From contig DATNPK010000010.1 in assembly GCA_036703275.1 (NCBI GenBank), positions 18,919 to 82,918 of the forward strand: 64,000 bases of DNA, written 5' to 3'. The translations under genes were made by a program, and so were the position numbers. Positions within the stretch are counted from its first letter, which is position 1, and the number at the start of each line of letters is the position of its first letter. Of this stretch, positions 15,452-24,784 are shown in pieces. This DNA is from Coleofasciculaceae cyanobacterium. Its GTDB lineage: Bacteria; Cyanobacteriota; Cyanobacteriia; Cyanobacteriales; Xenococcaceae. The notes beneath the pieces are model-generated. The model was not told the DNA's origin and searched no databases. It saw only the letters and a program-made list of their open reading frames with translations.

Positions 15452-16423
15452 CTAAGGATGAATCGTTCCATCAGGCATAACTGTTCCCTTCCAATTAATA
15501 CCACTTAACACACTGTTTTTGAGGTTAGCCCCTCTTAAATTAGCTCCTCGCAAATACACATCAATCAAGCTAGAGTTCTGCAAATTAGCTTTTTCTAAAT
15601 TAGCTTTGAACAACAAAGCAAATCTAAAGTTGGCATTTTGCAAACTAGCTCCCTGTAAATTAGCTCCCTGTAAATTGGCAGAGCATAAATCAATTTTGTT
15701 GTTCTGTTGGGAATTAGTTGAACTCAACTGCGATATTGTTGTCAGACTATTACTCGATCTATCGCCATCTTTTAAAACTGCCCCTGTTAGTATGGCACTG
15801 CGTAAGTTAGCCGAGCGTAAATTAGCACCATGTAGCGTTGCCTGTTCTAGGTTTGACTGGCGCAGACTGCAACCGCTCAAGTCGGCTCGATTAAAGCTGG
15901 CATAAGTTAAATCAGCATCAGTCAAATTGGCTTCGCTTAAATCGGCACGAGTAAAATTTGCTCCGCTTAAGTCTACTCCTGTAAGATCGGCACCACTTAA
16001 ATTGGCTCGGCTGAGATTAGCACCACTAAGATTAGCTCTAGTCAGATTGGCATTACTCAAATCGGCATCAGCTAAATTGGCATCGCGAAAAAATGACTGA
16101 CTGAGATTGGCATTGCTTAGATCGACTCTAGCTAGAGAAGCATTTTCTAAGTTAGCCCAGCTTAGATCGGCAGCAGCTAGATCGGCACTATTAAGATTTG
16201 CTCCAGCTAAATTGGTTTTAATCAGCCGAGCGTTACTTAAATTAGCGCGACTAAAATTTGCTGCGGTAAGGTTTGTCCCGCTAAAATTTGCCCAGTCCAA
16301 CTCGGTTCGGTTCAAGTCTATATTAACTAACTCAACTTGTAAAATCTGAATTTGACTGAGATTAGCACGACTAAAATCTCTATTGCCCTGCTGATATAGC
16401 AGTAATAATTTTTCTCCATTCAT
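15452..16423 (-). CDS. pentapeptide-repeat protein
   Basis: 323 residues built almost wholly of A(D/N)LXX repeats (such as LSNANLSQ, ADLSWANL), interrupted near residue 215-235 by a Ser/Asn-rich linker (NSLTTISQLSSTNSQQNN). Such proteins fold as a right-handed quadrilateral beta helix. No signal peptide is present. The N-terminus MNGEKLLLLYQQGNRDF is closely similar to that of the broken pentapeptide gene at 42955, showing a paralogous pair. The molecular role is unknown. The strong base repetitiveness produces long spurious reading frames on the other strand. Confidence 0.92.
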   Translation of the reverse strand: MNGEKLLLLYQQGNRDFSRANLSQIQILQVELVNIDLNRTELDWANFSGTNLTAANFSRANLSNARLIKTNLAGANLNSADLAAADLSWANLENASLARVDLSNANLSQSFFRDANLADADLSNANLTRANLSGANLSRANLSGADLTGVDLSGANFTRADLSEANLTDADLTYASFNRADLSGCSLRQSNLEQATLHGANLRSANLRSAILTGAVLKDGDRSSNSLTTISQLSSTNSQQNNKIDLCSANLQGANLQGASLQNANFRFALLFKANLEKANLQNSSLIDVYLRGANLRGANLKNSVLSGINWKGTVMPDGTIHP

Positions 16424-16540
16424 TAAATTAAATTGCTATCTCAACAATTGGCAGTGGTCATACTAGTTTATAATTCCCGATCGCCACTCTAAAATAACAA
16501 CAGACTGTAAAAGTCAACAGTTGACGGTTGAGACGATCCC

Positions 16541-17092
16541 TTATTCTTTTCTTTCAATTTCTTGCGTTAGTAACCGCCATTCTTCCAGGACTTGATCAGA
16601 AATTTTTAGAGCTAGTTCACGATCATCTTTTAAAGGTACAGCTAACTTCAAGCTACCTTTAGATGGCAGACGAGGTATGACTGAGGTTAAGTCATATTGA
16701 CCGACATTAGGAGCTGGCGCAGATTGGGGATAAGCATCTGTCGCAGTTAATATTTTGCCTTGGGATGTCAGAATCTCTAAAGATTTAGGATGAATAAAAG
16801 AGTTGACTCCAGGGAATCCTACCAGACGTAAATAGTATGTTGTCTTAACGCTTTGGCTATTATCTGGAAACAACAGAACTTGCCAAGTATTGCCATCACG
16901 ATCTTTTAATGGGTCTTGAGCATGATACCGCAAAACGTTAAGGGTTTCGTGATGTTGCCTCAAAAGTGCGGTAGCGGGTAAGCAATGTAGCAGCAGGCTT
17001 AAGGTAAAAATTATGGTCAAATTAAATAAGACAATTAAGCGATAAAAAGCTATCTTGCGAACGGTAATTATAGTTAGTAATTTATGCAACAT
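16541..17092 (-). CDS. DUF3122-type secreted/anchored protein
   Basis: 183 residues. A hydrophobic segment at about 18-40 (LIVLFNLTIIFTLSLLL) ending in PATALL suggests a signal peptide or anchor. The remainder contains GNTWQVLLFPD, YLRLVGFPGV, HPKSLEIL and NVGQYDLTSVI, which I recall as the pattern of the cyanobacterial DUF3122 family. The function of that family is not known to me. The gene stands between a pentapeptide gene and a Crp-family regulator on the same strand, with gaps of 120-235 bases, so it is probably transcribed alone. Confidence 0.7.
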   Translation of the reverse strand: MLHKLLTIITVRKIAFYRLIVLFNLTIIFTLSLLLHCLPATALLRQHHETLNVLRYHAQDPLKDRDGNTWQVLLFPDNSQSVKTTYYLRLVGFPGVNSFIHPKSLEILTSQGKILTATDAYPQSAPAPNVGQYDLTSVIPRLPSKGSLKLAVPLKDDRELALKISDQVLEEWRLLTQEIERKE

Positions 17093-17265
17093 GGGAAATT
17101 ATTAATCAGATTAAGCTGACAGCATTTAGTCATAGCCATAATGATTAATTTTCCTACGTATTAAGCTTTACAGGCAAAAAACGATACTCTGTCGCCAATT
17201 TTTTTAGTGCATTTGTACTGACGGCTATTTTGATTGATTTAGCGATCGCTCAATTTCAGGAAATA

Positions 17266-17296
17266 GCAAAATAAAAGAGGGTAGATTACTACCCTC
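17266..17296 (-). terminator. Rho-independent terminator of the Crp-family gene
   Basis: GAGGGTAG (17277-17284) and CTACCCTC (17289-17296) form a perfect 8-bp stem with a 4-base loop. Read on the minus strand it is followed by TTTTATTTT. It lies 32 bases after the stop of the gene at 17328. Confidence 0.85.
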
Positions 17297-17327
17297 GTAA
17301 AATACATATTTTTAGCTTGGAGATCTT

Positions 17328-17930
17328 TTAGCTTCTAATGACAATGTGTCGCTCATCGTCAAAATAAATTAAACCTTGGTTTTGCAAATCCCCTAGAACT
17401 CTGGTAACCGTGACTCTAGTGGTGTGAATAGATTCTGCTAAATGTTGATGAGTAAAACGTACCTGTAACCGAATGCCATCGGTAACTGTTTGTCCGATCT
17501 CTTGTTTTAGCATTAATAGCAACTGAATTAAACGCTCTTCTACTCTTCTAATAGCGATGATGGCTAATAACTGTTGAGATTTTACCAGGCGATCGCTAAA
17601 TTGAGCTAACAACTGTCTTGCTAATGAAGGATGTCTAGCGGCATCAAGAGAGGAGTAGCGTTTGGCATAAACATCACCCAGAGCTACAGCACGGTATAAT
17701 ACAGAATTATCTACAAGATTACCAAAAATGCCATTTGCCGTTACCCAGCCTGAGATTATTTCTGTCCCGTCTGGTTGAACTCGACTCAATTGCACTACAC
17801 CCCGATAAACTTGCCAAATTCCCGAATCTAGAACAGAAATTTCATCTCCTTTTTGATACTGATGCAAGAGTAATTCTTTTTCTCTTCGTCCTAGACTTAG
17901 GTTAGAGTTTGGTTTTTGACTCAGTAGCAT
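17328..17930 (-). CDS. Crp/Fnr-family transcriptional regulator
   Basis: 200 residues. The N-terminal half (about 20-110) is a cyclic-nucleotide-binding-like beta roll (DEISVLDSGIWQVYRGVVQLSR). The C-terminal half is a Crp-type winged helix, with recognition helix in QHLAESIHTTRVTVTRVLGDL. The effector pocket lacks the usual cAMP-binding Arg/Ser pattern as far as can be judged. It resembles NtcA-type cyanobacterial regulators in length but not clearly in sequence. The target genes are unknown; a strong terminator isolates it from the gene downstream. Confidence 0.85.
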   Translation of the reverse strand: MLLSQKPNSNLSLGRREKELLLHQYQKGDEISVLDSGIWQVYRGVVQLSRVQPDGTEIISGWVTANGIFGNLVDNSVLYRAVALGDVYAKRYSSLDAARHPSLARQLLAQFSDRLVKSQQLLAIIAIRRVEERLIQLLLMLKQEIGQTVTDGIRLQVRFTHQHLAESIHTTRVTVTRVLGDLQNQGLIYFDDERHIVIRS

Positions 17931-18068
17931 AATTTAATGAGTTATATTGCATTTACCATTATAAAAATTAGTTTATCTAGTGAAAGTAAACAGCAAGTGA
18001 CGAGTGGGTTAAGCTTTGGATATGGTTATTAGGGGTTTGTTCAGGGTAAAATAAGTAGTTTTGAACCT

Positions 18069-18578
18069 TCAACCATTAGGTAGTTGACGGTAATTCTTTT
18101 TGATCCCCAGGAGAAACTGCATCCACGCCACAGCAGGAAGATGATAGAAAGTAAAAATATCACCATAGGCTAGTTGGGCATTTTGGTGATGTTGCCAATG
18201 TCTTTCTGGGGTAGTGATAAAACATAATTGGCAACATCGAGCGATCGCTTTAGGAGTTTGCCAATCAATAATTGAAACGTGTCGCCAAACTACGTGCAGT
18301 TCACCCAAAGCCAGACCTAAGATTATCCCAATTGGGGAAATTTGCCAACCTACAGGAATAAAAATAAAGTAGGGTAAAGCACCTAAAAATCCATCGAAAA
18401 TTACCAAAGGATTGCGGCTCAAAACTGCATAATGAATAAAGCTACGGTTTTTTCCATGATGAACTAAAGTATGAAATTTACCGAAAACGTGTTCTGGCAC
18501 ATGATAGAAAAAGGTAGACAAGAAATCGCCAACAATTAGTAATAATACTGCAACAACAATTATTTTGATTAAAAACAT
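18069..18578 (-). CDS. sterol desaturase / fatty acid hydroxylase-like membrane protein
   Basis: 169 residues with three or four membrane segments (residues 3-20, 65-95 and around 150). Histidine clusters typical of the di-iron hydroxylase superfamily are visible: FHTLVHHGKNRSFIH, GELHVVWRH and PERHWQHHQN. These would bind two irons for oxygen-dependent hydroxylation or desaturation of a lipid. It is shorter than classical members (about 250 residues). Downstream of the PII-like gene on the same strand with an 87-base gap; the two might be cotranscribed, but nothing proves it. Confidence 0.75.
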   Translation of the reverse strand: MFLIKIIVVAVLLLIVGDFLSTFFYHVPEHVFGKFHTLVHHGKNRSFIHYAVLSRNPLVIFDGFLGALPYFIFIPVGWQISPIGIILGLALGELHVVWRHVSIIDWQTPKAIARCCQLCFITTPERHWQHHQNAQLAYGDIFTFYHLPAVAWMQFLLGIKKNYRQLPNG

Positions 18579-18665
18579 AGACCAGCTCCATAGACACAGG
18601 TGCTAGCTTATTTCTTCTTAGTTAAGGCTATTTTAATAATTATTTAAGTTGTGATTGCTGCAAAA

Positions 18666-19004
18666 TTAAATGGCGGCTATTCCCGTTTCTTCGGTTCTAA
18701 TTCTAACTATTTGCTCGGCATTAGAAACGAAAATCTTACCATCGCCAATTTCTCCAGTACGAGCAGCTAGAGATATTTGCTGGACTACTAAATCGGCCAT
18801 CTCATCTTCAACTATGGCTTCAACTTTTAGTTTAGTAGTAAAATCAATCCGATATTCTGTACCTCGGTAACGAGTAGTTAAACCTTTCTTATGTCCAAAG
18901 GCTTTAACCTCGGAAATAGTCATGCCAATTACACCAATAGAAATTAAGCTCGTTTTAACATCATCTAGTTTATGAGAATGAATAATCGCTTCAATTTTTC
19001 TCAA
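18666..19004 (-). CDS. PII signal-transduction protein, atypical paralogue
   Basis: 112 residues, the normal PII length. Start is TTG at 19004, supported by GAGGA 7 bases upstream and by the family start (M-R/K-KIEAII). The fold signatures are present: RYRGTEY in the T-loop and ARTGEIGDGKIFV in the B-loop. Several positions differ from cyanobacterial GlnB: Gln39, which contacts Mg-2-oxoglutarate, is Lys; Arg38 is His; Ser49, the phosphorylation site, is Thr; and residues 9-11 are HSH instead of RPF. Lys58 and Tyr51 are kept. It probably binds nucleotide but may sense 2-oxoglutarate poorly. The partner is unknown. Confidence 0.9.
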   Translation of the reverse strand: MRKIEAIIHSHKLDDVKTSLISIGVIGMTISEVKAFGHKKGLTTRYRGTEYRIDFTTKLKVEAIVEDEMADLVVQQISLAARTGEIGDGKIFVSNAEQIVRIRTEETGIAAI

Positions 19005-19109
19005 TTTATGTTCCTCAGTCTTTTTACTTTAATAGTTAATGCTTGATAGTATTGTAGTTGTATCAAGTAGTCTAGATGCCTTTAGTTTGAAGATCGGCAA
19101 AAATAATTA

Positions 19110-19604
19110 ATGGGAACAGAAATAGAACGTAAGTATCTGGTAGACAAAGAGAAATGGCGATCGCACAAAGAATATTTACAAAGCCAGTTTCTTGTTCAAG
19201 GTCAAAGATATTGTCAGGGTTACATTTCCACCAATAACGAAACCACGGTTAGAGTCAGAATTGCTGGTGAGCAAGGGTATCTAACCATAAAAAGTAAAAC
19301 TGTTGGACATACACGCGCCGAGTTTGAATATCCTATTCCTACTCAAGATGCCCAAGAAATGCTTAATAATTTGTGTATCAAATCTTTAATTGAAAAATTT
19401 AGATACAAGTTTAATATTGATAACTTGACTTGGGAAGTTGATGAATTTGAAGGGGAAAATCAAGGATTAATTATTGCTGAAGTAGAACTAAAAAGTGAAG
19501 CTCAGCAAATAAATATTCCCGACTGGATCGAACGAGAAGTTAATGATCCGAAATACTTTAATGCTTACCTGATTAAACATCCTTACAGTCAGTGGCAAGA
19601 TTAA
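19110..19604 (+). CDS. CYTH-domain phosphatase (inorganic triphosphatase-like)
   Basis: 164 residues. The N-terminus GTEIERKYLV carries the ExExK motif that defines the CYTH/triphosphate tunnel metalloenzyme fold. Further tunnel residues are seen in TTVRVRIAGEQGYLTIKSK and in FEYPI and VDEFEG. Bacterial members hydrolyse tripolyphosphate or thiamine triphosphate; single-domain members of this length (about 160) are usually inorganic triphosphatases. It is cytoplasmic. The next gene begins 36 bases downstream on the same strand, suggesting an operon. Confidence 0.88.
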   Translation: MGTEIERKYLVDKEKWRSHKEYLQSQFLVQGQRYCQGYISTNNETTVRVRIAGEQGYLTIKSKTVGHTRAEFEYPIPTQDAQEMLNNLCIKSLIEKFRYKFNIDNLTWEVDEFEGENQGLIIAEVELKSEAQQINIPDWIEREVNDPKYFNAYLIKHPYSQWQD

Positions 19605-19639
19605 CAATTGATTATTAATTACTGAATACTGATTACTGC

Positions 19640-20248
19640 ATGAGCGAAATTTTAATTATTTTTAGTCGCTATCCTGAACCTGGTAAAACTAAAACTCGAA
19701 TGATTCCTAATTTGGGTGCTGAAGGTGCTGCCGAATTGCAGCGAGAAATGACCGAACATACTTTAAATACTGCCAAACAACTTTTATGCCGCCGTAAATT
19801 TACTATCGAAGTTCACTTTGCAGGAGGAAATCAACAGCAAATGGTGGAATGGTTAGGAACAGAAATAAAATATATTGCTCAAGTTTCAGGAGATTTAGGA
19901 GACAAGATGCAAGCGGCATTTGAGCGTGCATTTAATTTAGGTAATCAGCGGGTAGTAGTTATTGGGATTGACTGTCCCGATCTCGATCGAATAATCTTAA
20001 GCAAGGCTTTTAACTCGTTACAAAAACAAGATTTAGTTTTAGGGCCAGCAGAAGATGGCGGGTACTATTTAATTGGTCTAAATCAGCCCCTGCCAGAGCT
20101 TTTGCAAAACATTGATTGGGGTAGCGATCGCGTATTAAATCAAACTAAAGCTATTGCCGATCGATTAAATTTAAGCACTCATTATCTTCCTACTTTAGTT
20201 GATATAGATCGCCCTAAAGATTTGATTATTTGGCAGAAATACACTTAA
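19640..20248 (+). CDS. DUF2064 / TIGR04282-type glycosyltransferase-like protein
   Basis: 202 residues with a nucleotide-sugar transferase-like fold. SRYPEPGKTKTRM at the N-terminus, GIDCPDL in the middle and LGPAEDGGYYLIGL are the hallmarks of the DUF2064 family. Members are placed in arsenosugar or related glycolipid pathways in some genomes, but here no arsenic gene is adjacent, so substrate is open. The length is normal. It follows the CYTH gene closely and is followed by a repeat-rich intergenic stretch. Confidence 0.85.
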   Translation: MSEILIIFSRYPEPGKTKTRMIPNLGAEGAAELQREMTEHTLNTAKQLLCRRKFTIEVHFAGGNQQQMVEWLGTEIKYIAQVSGDLGDKMQAAFERAFNLGNQRVVVIGIDCPDLDRIILSKAFNSLQKQDLVLGPAEDGGYYLIGLNQPLPELLQNIDWGSDRVLNQTKAIADRLNLSTHYLPTLVDIDRPKDLIIWQKYT

Positions 20249-20603
20249 ATTTTACAGTGATAAATTGTTAACGAGAACTGGTATAGCAATTTTCATATTT
20301 ATAAGGTACACCTCAATTAGCCCGTGCATGATTAGCGTCTGGAGACGCGTCCCATGAACCATTAGCCCGTGCATGATTAGCTAGCGCGTCACACGAAGTT
20401 AGTCCGTGCATGATAAGCTTCGAGACCGAAGGGCGGAGTGCGGTTTATCCGTGAATCCGCGATTGGCATATCCTTTAGGGCATATCGCGTCCTCCTTACG
20501 TCGCGTCCCATTGGCTATTAGCAAAAAACCAGGGTGTCAGACTGTACCTTAGGTGAATGAGAACCGCTATATCAAATTATCAACGCCAAAATCTTCCAAA
20601 ATA
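20249..20603. repeat. intergenic cluster of small palindromic repeats
   Basis: No gene. It carries three copies of a CCGTGCATGATTAGC-like unit (about 20330, 20363, 20403), GTCTGGAGAC, and a 57-base unit (20412-20468) that recurs without mismatch at 63920-63976. The 57-base unit folds: CTTCG/CGAAG inside GGATAA-like/TTTATCC arms, and GCGGA/TCCGC. GGCATATCC/GGGCATATC follows. Confidence 0.75.
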
Positions 20604-21809
20604 TTAATCTGCAATAGCCGTTTGTGCTGCTAAAGCGATCGCCCAATCTTCTTGAGTATGAATCACCAGTACTTTTACCAGAGAATCGATCGCCGCAATA
20701 TTAGCATCTTCGGAACAGGAATTGTTTTGCTCAATATCTAGTTGCAGACCGAGATAAGATAAACCTGCACAAGTTTTTTGGCGCACAATCTGCGAATTTT
20801 CGCCCACTCCCGCAGTAAAGACTAAAACATCTATACCATTAAGACTAGCAACCATTGCCCCGATCGCGTTTTTCAAGCGATGAAGATAAATATCCAAAGC
20901 TAGCTGTGCTTGAGTATTACCCGAAGCGATTGCTTCGGCAATAGTTCTCAGATCGGCAGATATACCGCTTACTCCTTTTAAACCAGACTTTTTATTCAAA
21001 ATTTGATTGACTTCATTCGCATCTAAGTCATATTCCTGCATCAGATAAATCGGAATTTGCGGATCGATTGAACCACAACGAGTTCCCATCATTAATCCTT
21101 CTAAGGGTGAAAAACCCATTGTGGTATCGATACAGATCCCGTTTTCAATCGCAGCTAAAGAACAACCATTACCTAAATGACAGTTGACAATTTTTAGAGA
21201 CTCAAGAGGTTGCTGCAAAATTTGGGCGGTGCGATTAGCGCAATATTGATGAGAAATACCGTGAAATCCATAACGCTGAATTCCCCGTTCATAATATTCA
21301 TAAGGTATGGGATAAACTTTAGCGGGTTCGGGAATAGTAGTGTGAAAAGCCGTATCAAAAACCGCTACCTGCGGTGTTTCAGGTAATATTTCTGCGACGA
21401 TATTAATTCCTCTAAGATGTTCGGGATTATGATTGGGTGCCAGAGGAATAAAAAGTGCGATCGCATCTTTAACATCAGCATCAATCACTGTAGCTTGGTT
21501 ATATTTTGCTCCACCATGTACTACTCGATGACCAACCACATCAATATTCTGGAGACTGTCTATAACTTTAGTTTCTCCTGTAACCAAAGTATTTAACATC
21601 ACTTTTAAAGCAGTGTCGCGTTCTCTTACCTCGATCTGCTGTTTGGTGTCATTACTTTTGACGGTAAGCATTCCCCCCTCTCGAGTCACTGTCCAATCCA
21701 GATGGGCTGACCACAACGGTTCTGGTGGCGTATTTGGGATAGATTGGTCTAAAGCATAAAGACAGCTTTTTTGACTGCTAGAACCAGCATTGAAGACTAA
21801 AATTTTCAT
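20604..21809 (-). CDS. ackA: acetate kinase
   Basis: 401 residues from ATG 21809; the three upstream codons start at a TTG and are not needed. The ASKHA kinase fold starts with ILVFNAGSSSQKSCLY; VVHGG, FDTAFHTTIP, NCHLGNGCSLAAI and FTAGVGENS are the family motifs, including the catalytic Arg/His/Asp environment. AckA interconverts acetyl phosphate + ADP and acetate + ATP in the cytoplasm, used in fermentation and acetate overflow. No phosphotransacetylase gene is adjacent. A HIP1 octamer lies inside the gene. Confidence 0.97.
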   Translation of the reverse strand: MKILVFNAGSSSQKSCLYALDQSIPNTPPEPLWSAHLDWTVTREGGMLTVKSNDTKQQIEVRERDTALKVMLNTLVTGETKVIDSLQNIDVVGHRVVHGGAKYNQATVIDADVKDAIALFIPLAPNHNPEHLRGINIVAEILPETPQVAVFDTAFHTTIPEPAKVYPIPYEYYERGIQRYGFHGISHQYCANRTAQILQQPLESLKIVNCHLGNGCSLAAIENGICIDTTMGFSPLEGLMMGTRCGSIDPQIPIYLMQEYDLDANEVNQILNKKSGLKGVSGISADLRTIAEAIASGNTQAQLALDIYLHRLKNAIGAMVASLNGIDVLVFTAGVGENSQIVRQKTCAGLSYLGLQLDIEQNNSCSEDANIAAIDSLVKVLVIHTQEDWAIALAAQTAIAD

Positions 21810-21912
21810 GATTGCCAAGATTAAATTATAAGATTGGCGGTAGATTGCGCAACCTAGTAAACTGATTAATCTTTTGGGGTCGATCGCTCTTTCTCCCTGC
21901 TTAAATTGAAAA

Positions 21913-22527
21913 TCAATGATTCAAATGTGAGCGATCGCTTAACCTCTTCAGCAATGGGCCATGTTCATTAAATTCAACTATACTAACGGCAGCAACAGGC
22001 ATATCGATGCGATCGCGATAGCGTCCCACGTCAATTCCTAGCAAAGAACACAGCATAATCCGAATCGTGGCTTTATGGGAAACAACTAGCACGTTACCAT
22101 TGCTGTAAGTTTGTTCAATTTCTTCCAAAACCTCGGAACTACGACGAGCTATATCAATTGCTCTTTCTCCATTAGGGGGAGCATTCCAACCAGGTTCAGA
22201 TCGCCAACGTAGATAGTCATCATGAAATTGGCGATCGACTTCTGCTTGAGTTTTGCCTTCCCATTTACCAAAATCTATTTCTTTCAAACCGTTCCGTAGC
22301 TGCATTTCCATTGCGACTAAATTGCACAAAGGTTTGGCTGTGGCAATAGTGCGACGCATCGGACTCGAAAAAATTGCTCTCCAGGGTATGGATTTATAAG
22401 CAACCGCAAAGTCTTTTGCCATTATTTTTCCTGCGGTAGTTAATTCCACATCAGAAGTTCCACAAAAACTATCGGTTTTGCTGGCTAGGGTTTCACCGTG
22501 TCTTAAGAAAAAAATGTTTAAAGTCAT
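21913..22527 (-). CDS. histidine phosphatase family protein (phosphoglycerate-mutase-like)
   Basis: 204 residues from ATG 22527 (TTG and GTG codons precede it in frame). The catalytic RHGET motif is at residues 9-13 (FFLRHGETL), a second Arg in SSPMRRTIATA, and the second catalytic His in VVSHKATIRIML. Branch-1 histidine phosphatases include alpha-ribazole phosphatase, sugar phosphatases and cofactor-dependent mutases; sequence alone does not choose. The neighbouring ackA and glgX genes point to central carbon metabolism, but that is only context. Confidence 0.88.
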   Translation of the reverse strand: MTLNIFFLRHGETLASKTDSFCGTSDVELTTAGKIMAKDFAVAYKSIPWRAIFSSPMRRTIATAKPLCNLVAMEMQLRNGLKEIDFGKWEGKTQAEVDRQFHDDYLRWRSEPGWNAPPNGERAIDIARRSSEVLEEIEQTYSNGNVLVVSHKATIRIMLCSLLGIDVGRYRDRIDMPVAAVSIVEFNEHGPLLKRLSDRSHLNH

Positions 22528-22672
22528 CACCAAAAGTTTAAGTAATTGATTATTACTTTATTAGATTTTCAGCCAGGGATTGTTTTGAGCAGTATGCTAA
22601 AGGACGACGCAAAGCTAGTCCGTTCAGGGACGCAACTGTCTCACTTTTAGCTATTAGCTTTTAGCTTTTATG

Positions 22673-24784
22673 TTACAGGCTAAAATTTGGTATTGGGATA
22701 ATGCCGCCTCGATCCATCAAGACTACGGACGATCGCGCTGTAACCAGGTAACGATCCTCGTAAATTTTTTGGGCTGTACTGGGGTCGGAAAAATCTTCAG
22801 GTGTAGGTAAAGCCGTATCAATAATGCGATGCCAAGAATTGCCCAGCTTCAGAGGCGGTAATTCAAATTCCAACGGTTTCCAATAAGCGTTAAAAATTAC
22901 ATGAAGATGTTCACCGCTGCGGGGATGACAGAGAGAAAAAGCCAAAATATGTGAGTCTTCACTCCAATCGGGCTGGTTTAAACGCTGTCCATGCCAAATT
23001 ATGTGTGGTTTAGAACTTACTTGGTCTACCTGTAAAAACTGTTCTTCACTGAAAATCTCTAGTTCATGAACAAACTGAATTAACTTTTTGACAAAACGCA
23101 GCAGATCGCTATGTTTATCGACCAAACTCCAGTCAAACCAACTTAGCTCATTGTCCTGGCAGTAAGCATTGTTATTGCCTAGTTGGGTATGTCTGATTTC
23201 ATCTCCCATGAGCAACATCGGTGTTCCCTGAGACATAAATAGAATAGTTAAGAAATTTTTAATTTGCTGCCAACGCAGCTGCTCTATTTGAGGATCTTGA
23301 GTTACTCCCTCCTGACCACAATTCCAACTGTAATTATCATTAGCCCCATCACGGCTATCTTCTTTATTCGCCTCGTTGTGTTTGTAATTATAAGAAACGA
23401 GGTCGTTAAGGGTAAAACCATCATGACAGGTAACAAAATTAACGCAGCGGTTAATATCCGTATCTAAACGGAGATAAATGTCAGGACTGGCTAAGATTCT
23501 GGCTGCTAAATTATTGACTGCACCGCGATCGCTTTTGACAAAACGGCGTACATCGTCTCGGAATGGTCCATTCCACTCCGAAAACCAGTCTGCTTGAGCG
23601 ACAAACTTGCCCACATCGTATAGTCCTGCTGCATCCCAGGCTTCGGCAATCAGCTTACTTCCTGCCAAAACGGGGTCAGATTCAATAATAGATAGAATTC
23701 TCAACGCCCCCTCATCTTCGATTGGCTCTCCATAGACATCCCTGGACAGAATTGAAGCCAAATCAAACCGAAAACCATCTACGTGCATCTCAGAAACCCA
23801 ATAGCGCAGTGAATCAACAATTAATCTGGCAACTACAGGATGGTTGCCTTTGAAAGTGTTGCCACAGCCACTGTAGTTCTTATATTCAGCAGGATTGTCT
23901 TCCAGAATATAGTAGGTCTGATTATCCAATCCTCTAAATGACAGCGTCGGGCCATTTTCGTTACCTTCGGCGGTATGGTTGAAAACCACATCTAAGATTA
24001 CTTCGATTCCTGCTTTGTGCATTGCCTTAATCAGGTCGCGAAACTCGTCTACCGCCCCCAAAGGATCGCGCTGAGAGCTATAGCCGCGATGGGGAGCAAA
24101 AAAGCCAATGGTGCTATAGCCCCAATAGTTTTTTAGTCCAGGGCGCACATCTTGGGGATCGAACTGGTGAACGGGAAGCAGTTCCACTGCGGTAATGCCC
24201 AACTCCTTGAGGTAGGGAATTTTCTCGATCAAGCCAGCATATGTCCCTCTTTTGGCAGGAGCAACGCCAGAATTAGGATTACAAGTAAAACCACTGACGT
24301 GCATTTCATAGATGACGCTAGCAGAATAGGGAATCCTGGGGTGTCGATCGCCCTCCCAGTCATAGGTGCTAGGGTCTACCACTACTCCTTTGAAAGCTTG
24401 GGCGCAGTTACTGCCACGATCCGCAGCAGCAGTGCGATCGTAAAATTCTTCCCCGACAATTGCTTTGGCGTAAGGATCTAATAGTATTTTGGTGCGATCG
24501 AATCGCTGTCCTGTTTCAGGCGCAAAATCGCCAAAAACACGATAGGCGTAAATCTGTCCTGCTCTAATTTCTGGAACAAAAACGTGCCAGTAATAATAAG
24601 TTTTATTCTTGACTGGATCGAGTCTGATTACATAAGACGGTTTAGCAGCCTGAGCGCTGTTGAACAGTAGTAGTTCTATTGCTGAGGCATTTTGAGAAAA
24701 GACGCAGAAGTTTACTCCATGAGAATAAACAGTTGCTCCCAAGGGAAAACTTTCTCCAGGCAATACCTTTGGTTTCCTAGACAT
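22673..24784 (-). CDS. glgX: glycogen debranching enzyme GlgX
   Basis: 703 residues. An N-terminal CBM48-type domain (about 10-110, PLGATVYSHGVNFCVFS) precedes a GH13 barrel. Catalytic blocks are visible: DVVFNHTAEG, VDGFRFDLAS (nucleophile Asp), LIAEAWDAAG (acid Glu) and FVTCHDGFTL (third Asp). GDEIRHTQLGNNNAYCQDNELSWFDW is typical of GlgX. It hydrolyses alpha-1,6 branches of phosphorylase-limited glycogen in the cytoplasm. Length is normal. Promoter side holds palindromic repeat remnants. Confidence 0.96.
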   Translation of the reverse strand: MSRKPKVLPGESFPLGATVYSHGVNFCVFSQNASAIELLLFNSAQAAKPSYVIRLDPVKNKTYYYWHVFVPEIRAGQIYAYRVFGDFAPETGQRFDRTKILLDPYAKAIVGEEFYDRTAAADRGSNCAQAFKGVVVDPSTYDWEGDRHPRIPYSASVIYEMHVSGFTCNPNSGVAPAKRGTYAGLIEKIPYLKELGITAVELLPVHQFDPQDVRPGLKNYWGYSTIGFFAPHRGYSSQRDPLGAVDEFRDLIKAMHKAGIEVILDVVFNHTAEGNENGPTLSFRGLDNQTYYILEDNPAEYKNYSGCGNTFKGNHPVVARLIVDSLRYWVSEMHVDGFRFDLASILSRDVYGEPIEDEGALRILSIIESDPVLAGSKLIAEAWDAAGLYDVGKFVAQADWFSEWNGPFRDDVRRFVKSDRGAVNNLAARILASPDIYLRLDTDINRCVNFVTCHDGFTLNDLVSYNYKHNEANKEDSRDGANDNYSWNCGQEGVTQDPQIEQLRWQQIKNFLTILFMSQGTPMLLMGDEIRHTQLGNNNAYCQDNELSWFDWSLVDKHSDLLRFVKKLIQFVHELEIFSEEQFLQVDQVSSKPHIIWHGQRLNQPDWSEDSHILAFSLCHPRSGEHLHVIFNAYWKPLEFELPPLKLGNSWHRIIDTALPTPEDFSDPSTAQKIYEDRYLVTARSSVVLMDRGGIIPIPNFSL

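Noticed and set aside
15519..16349. Long plus-strand frames opposite the pentapeptide gene
   Set aside because: They are by-products of the repetitive pentapeptide coding sequence (Lys-Leu-Ala repeats).
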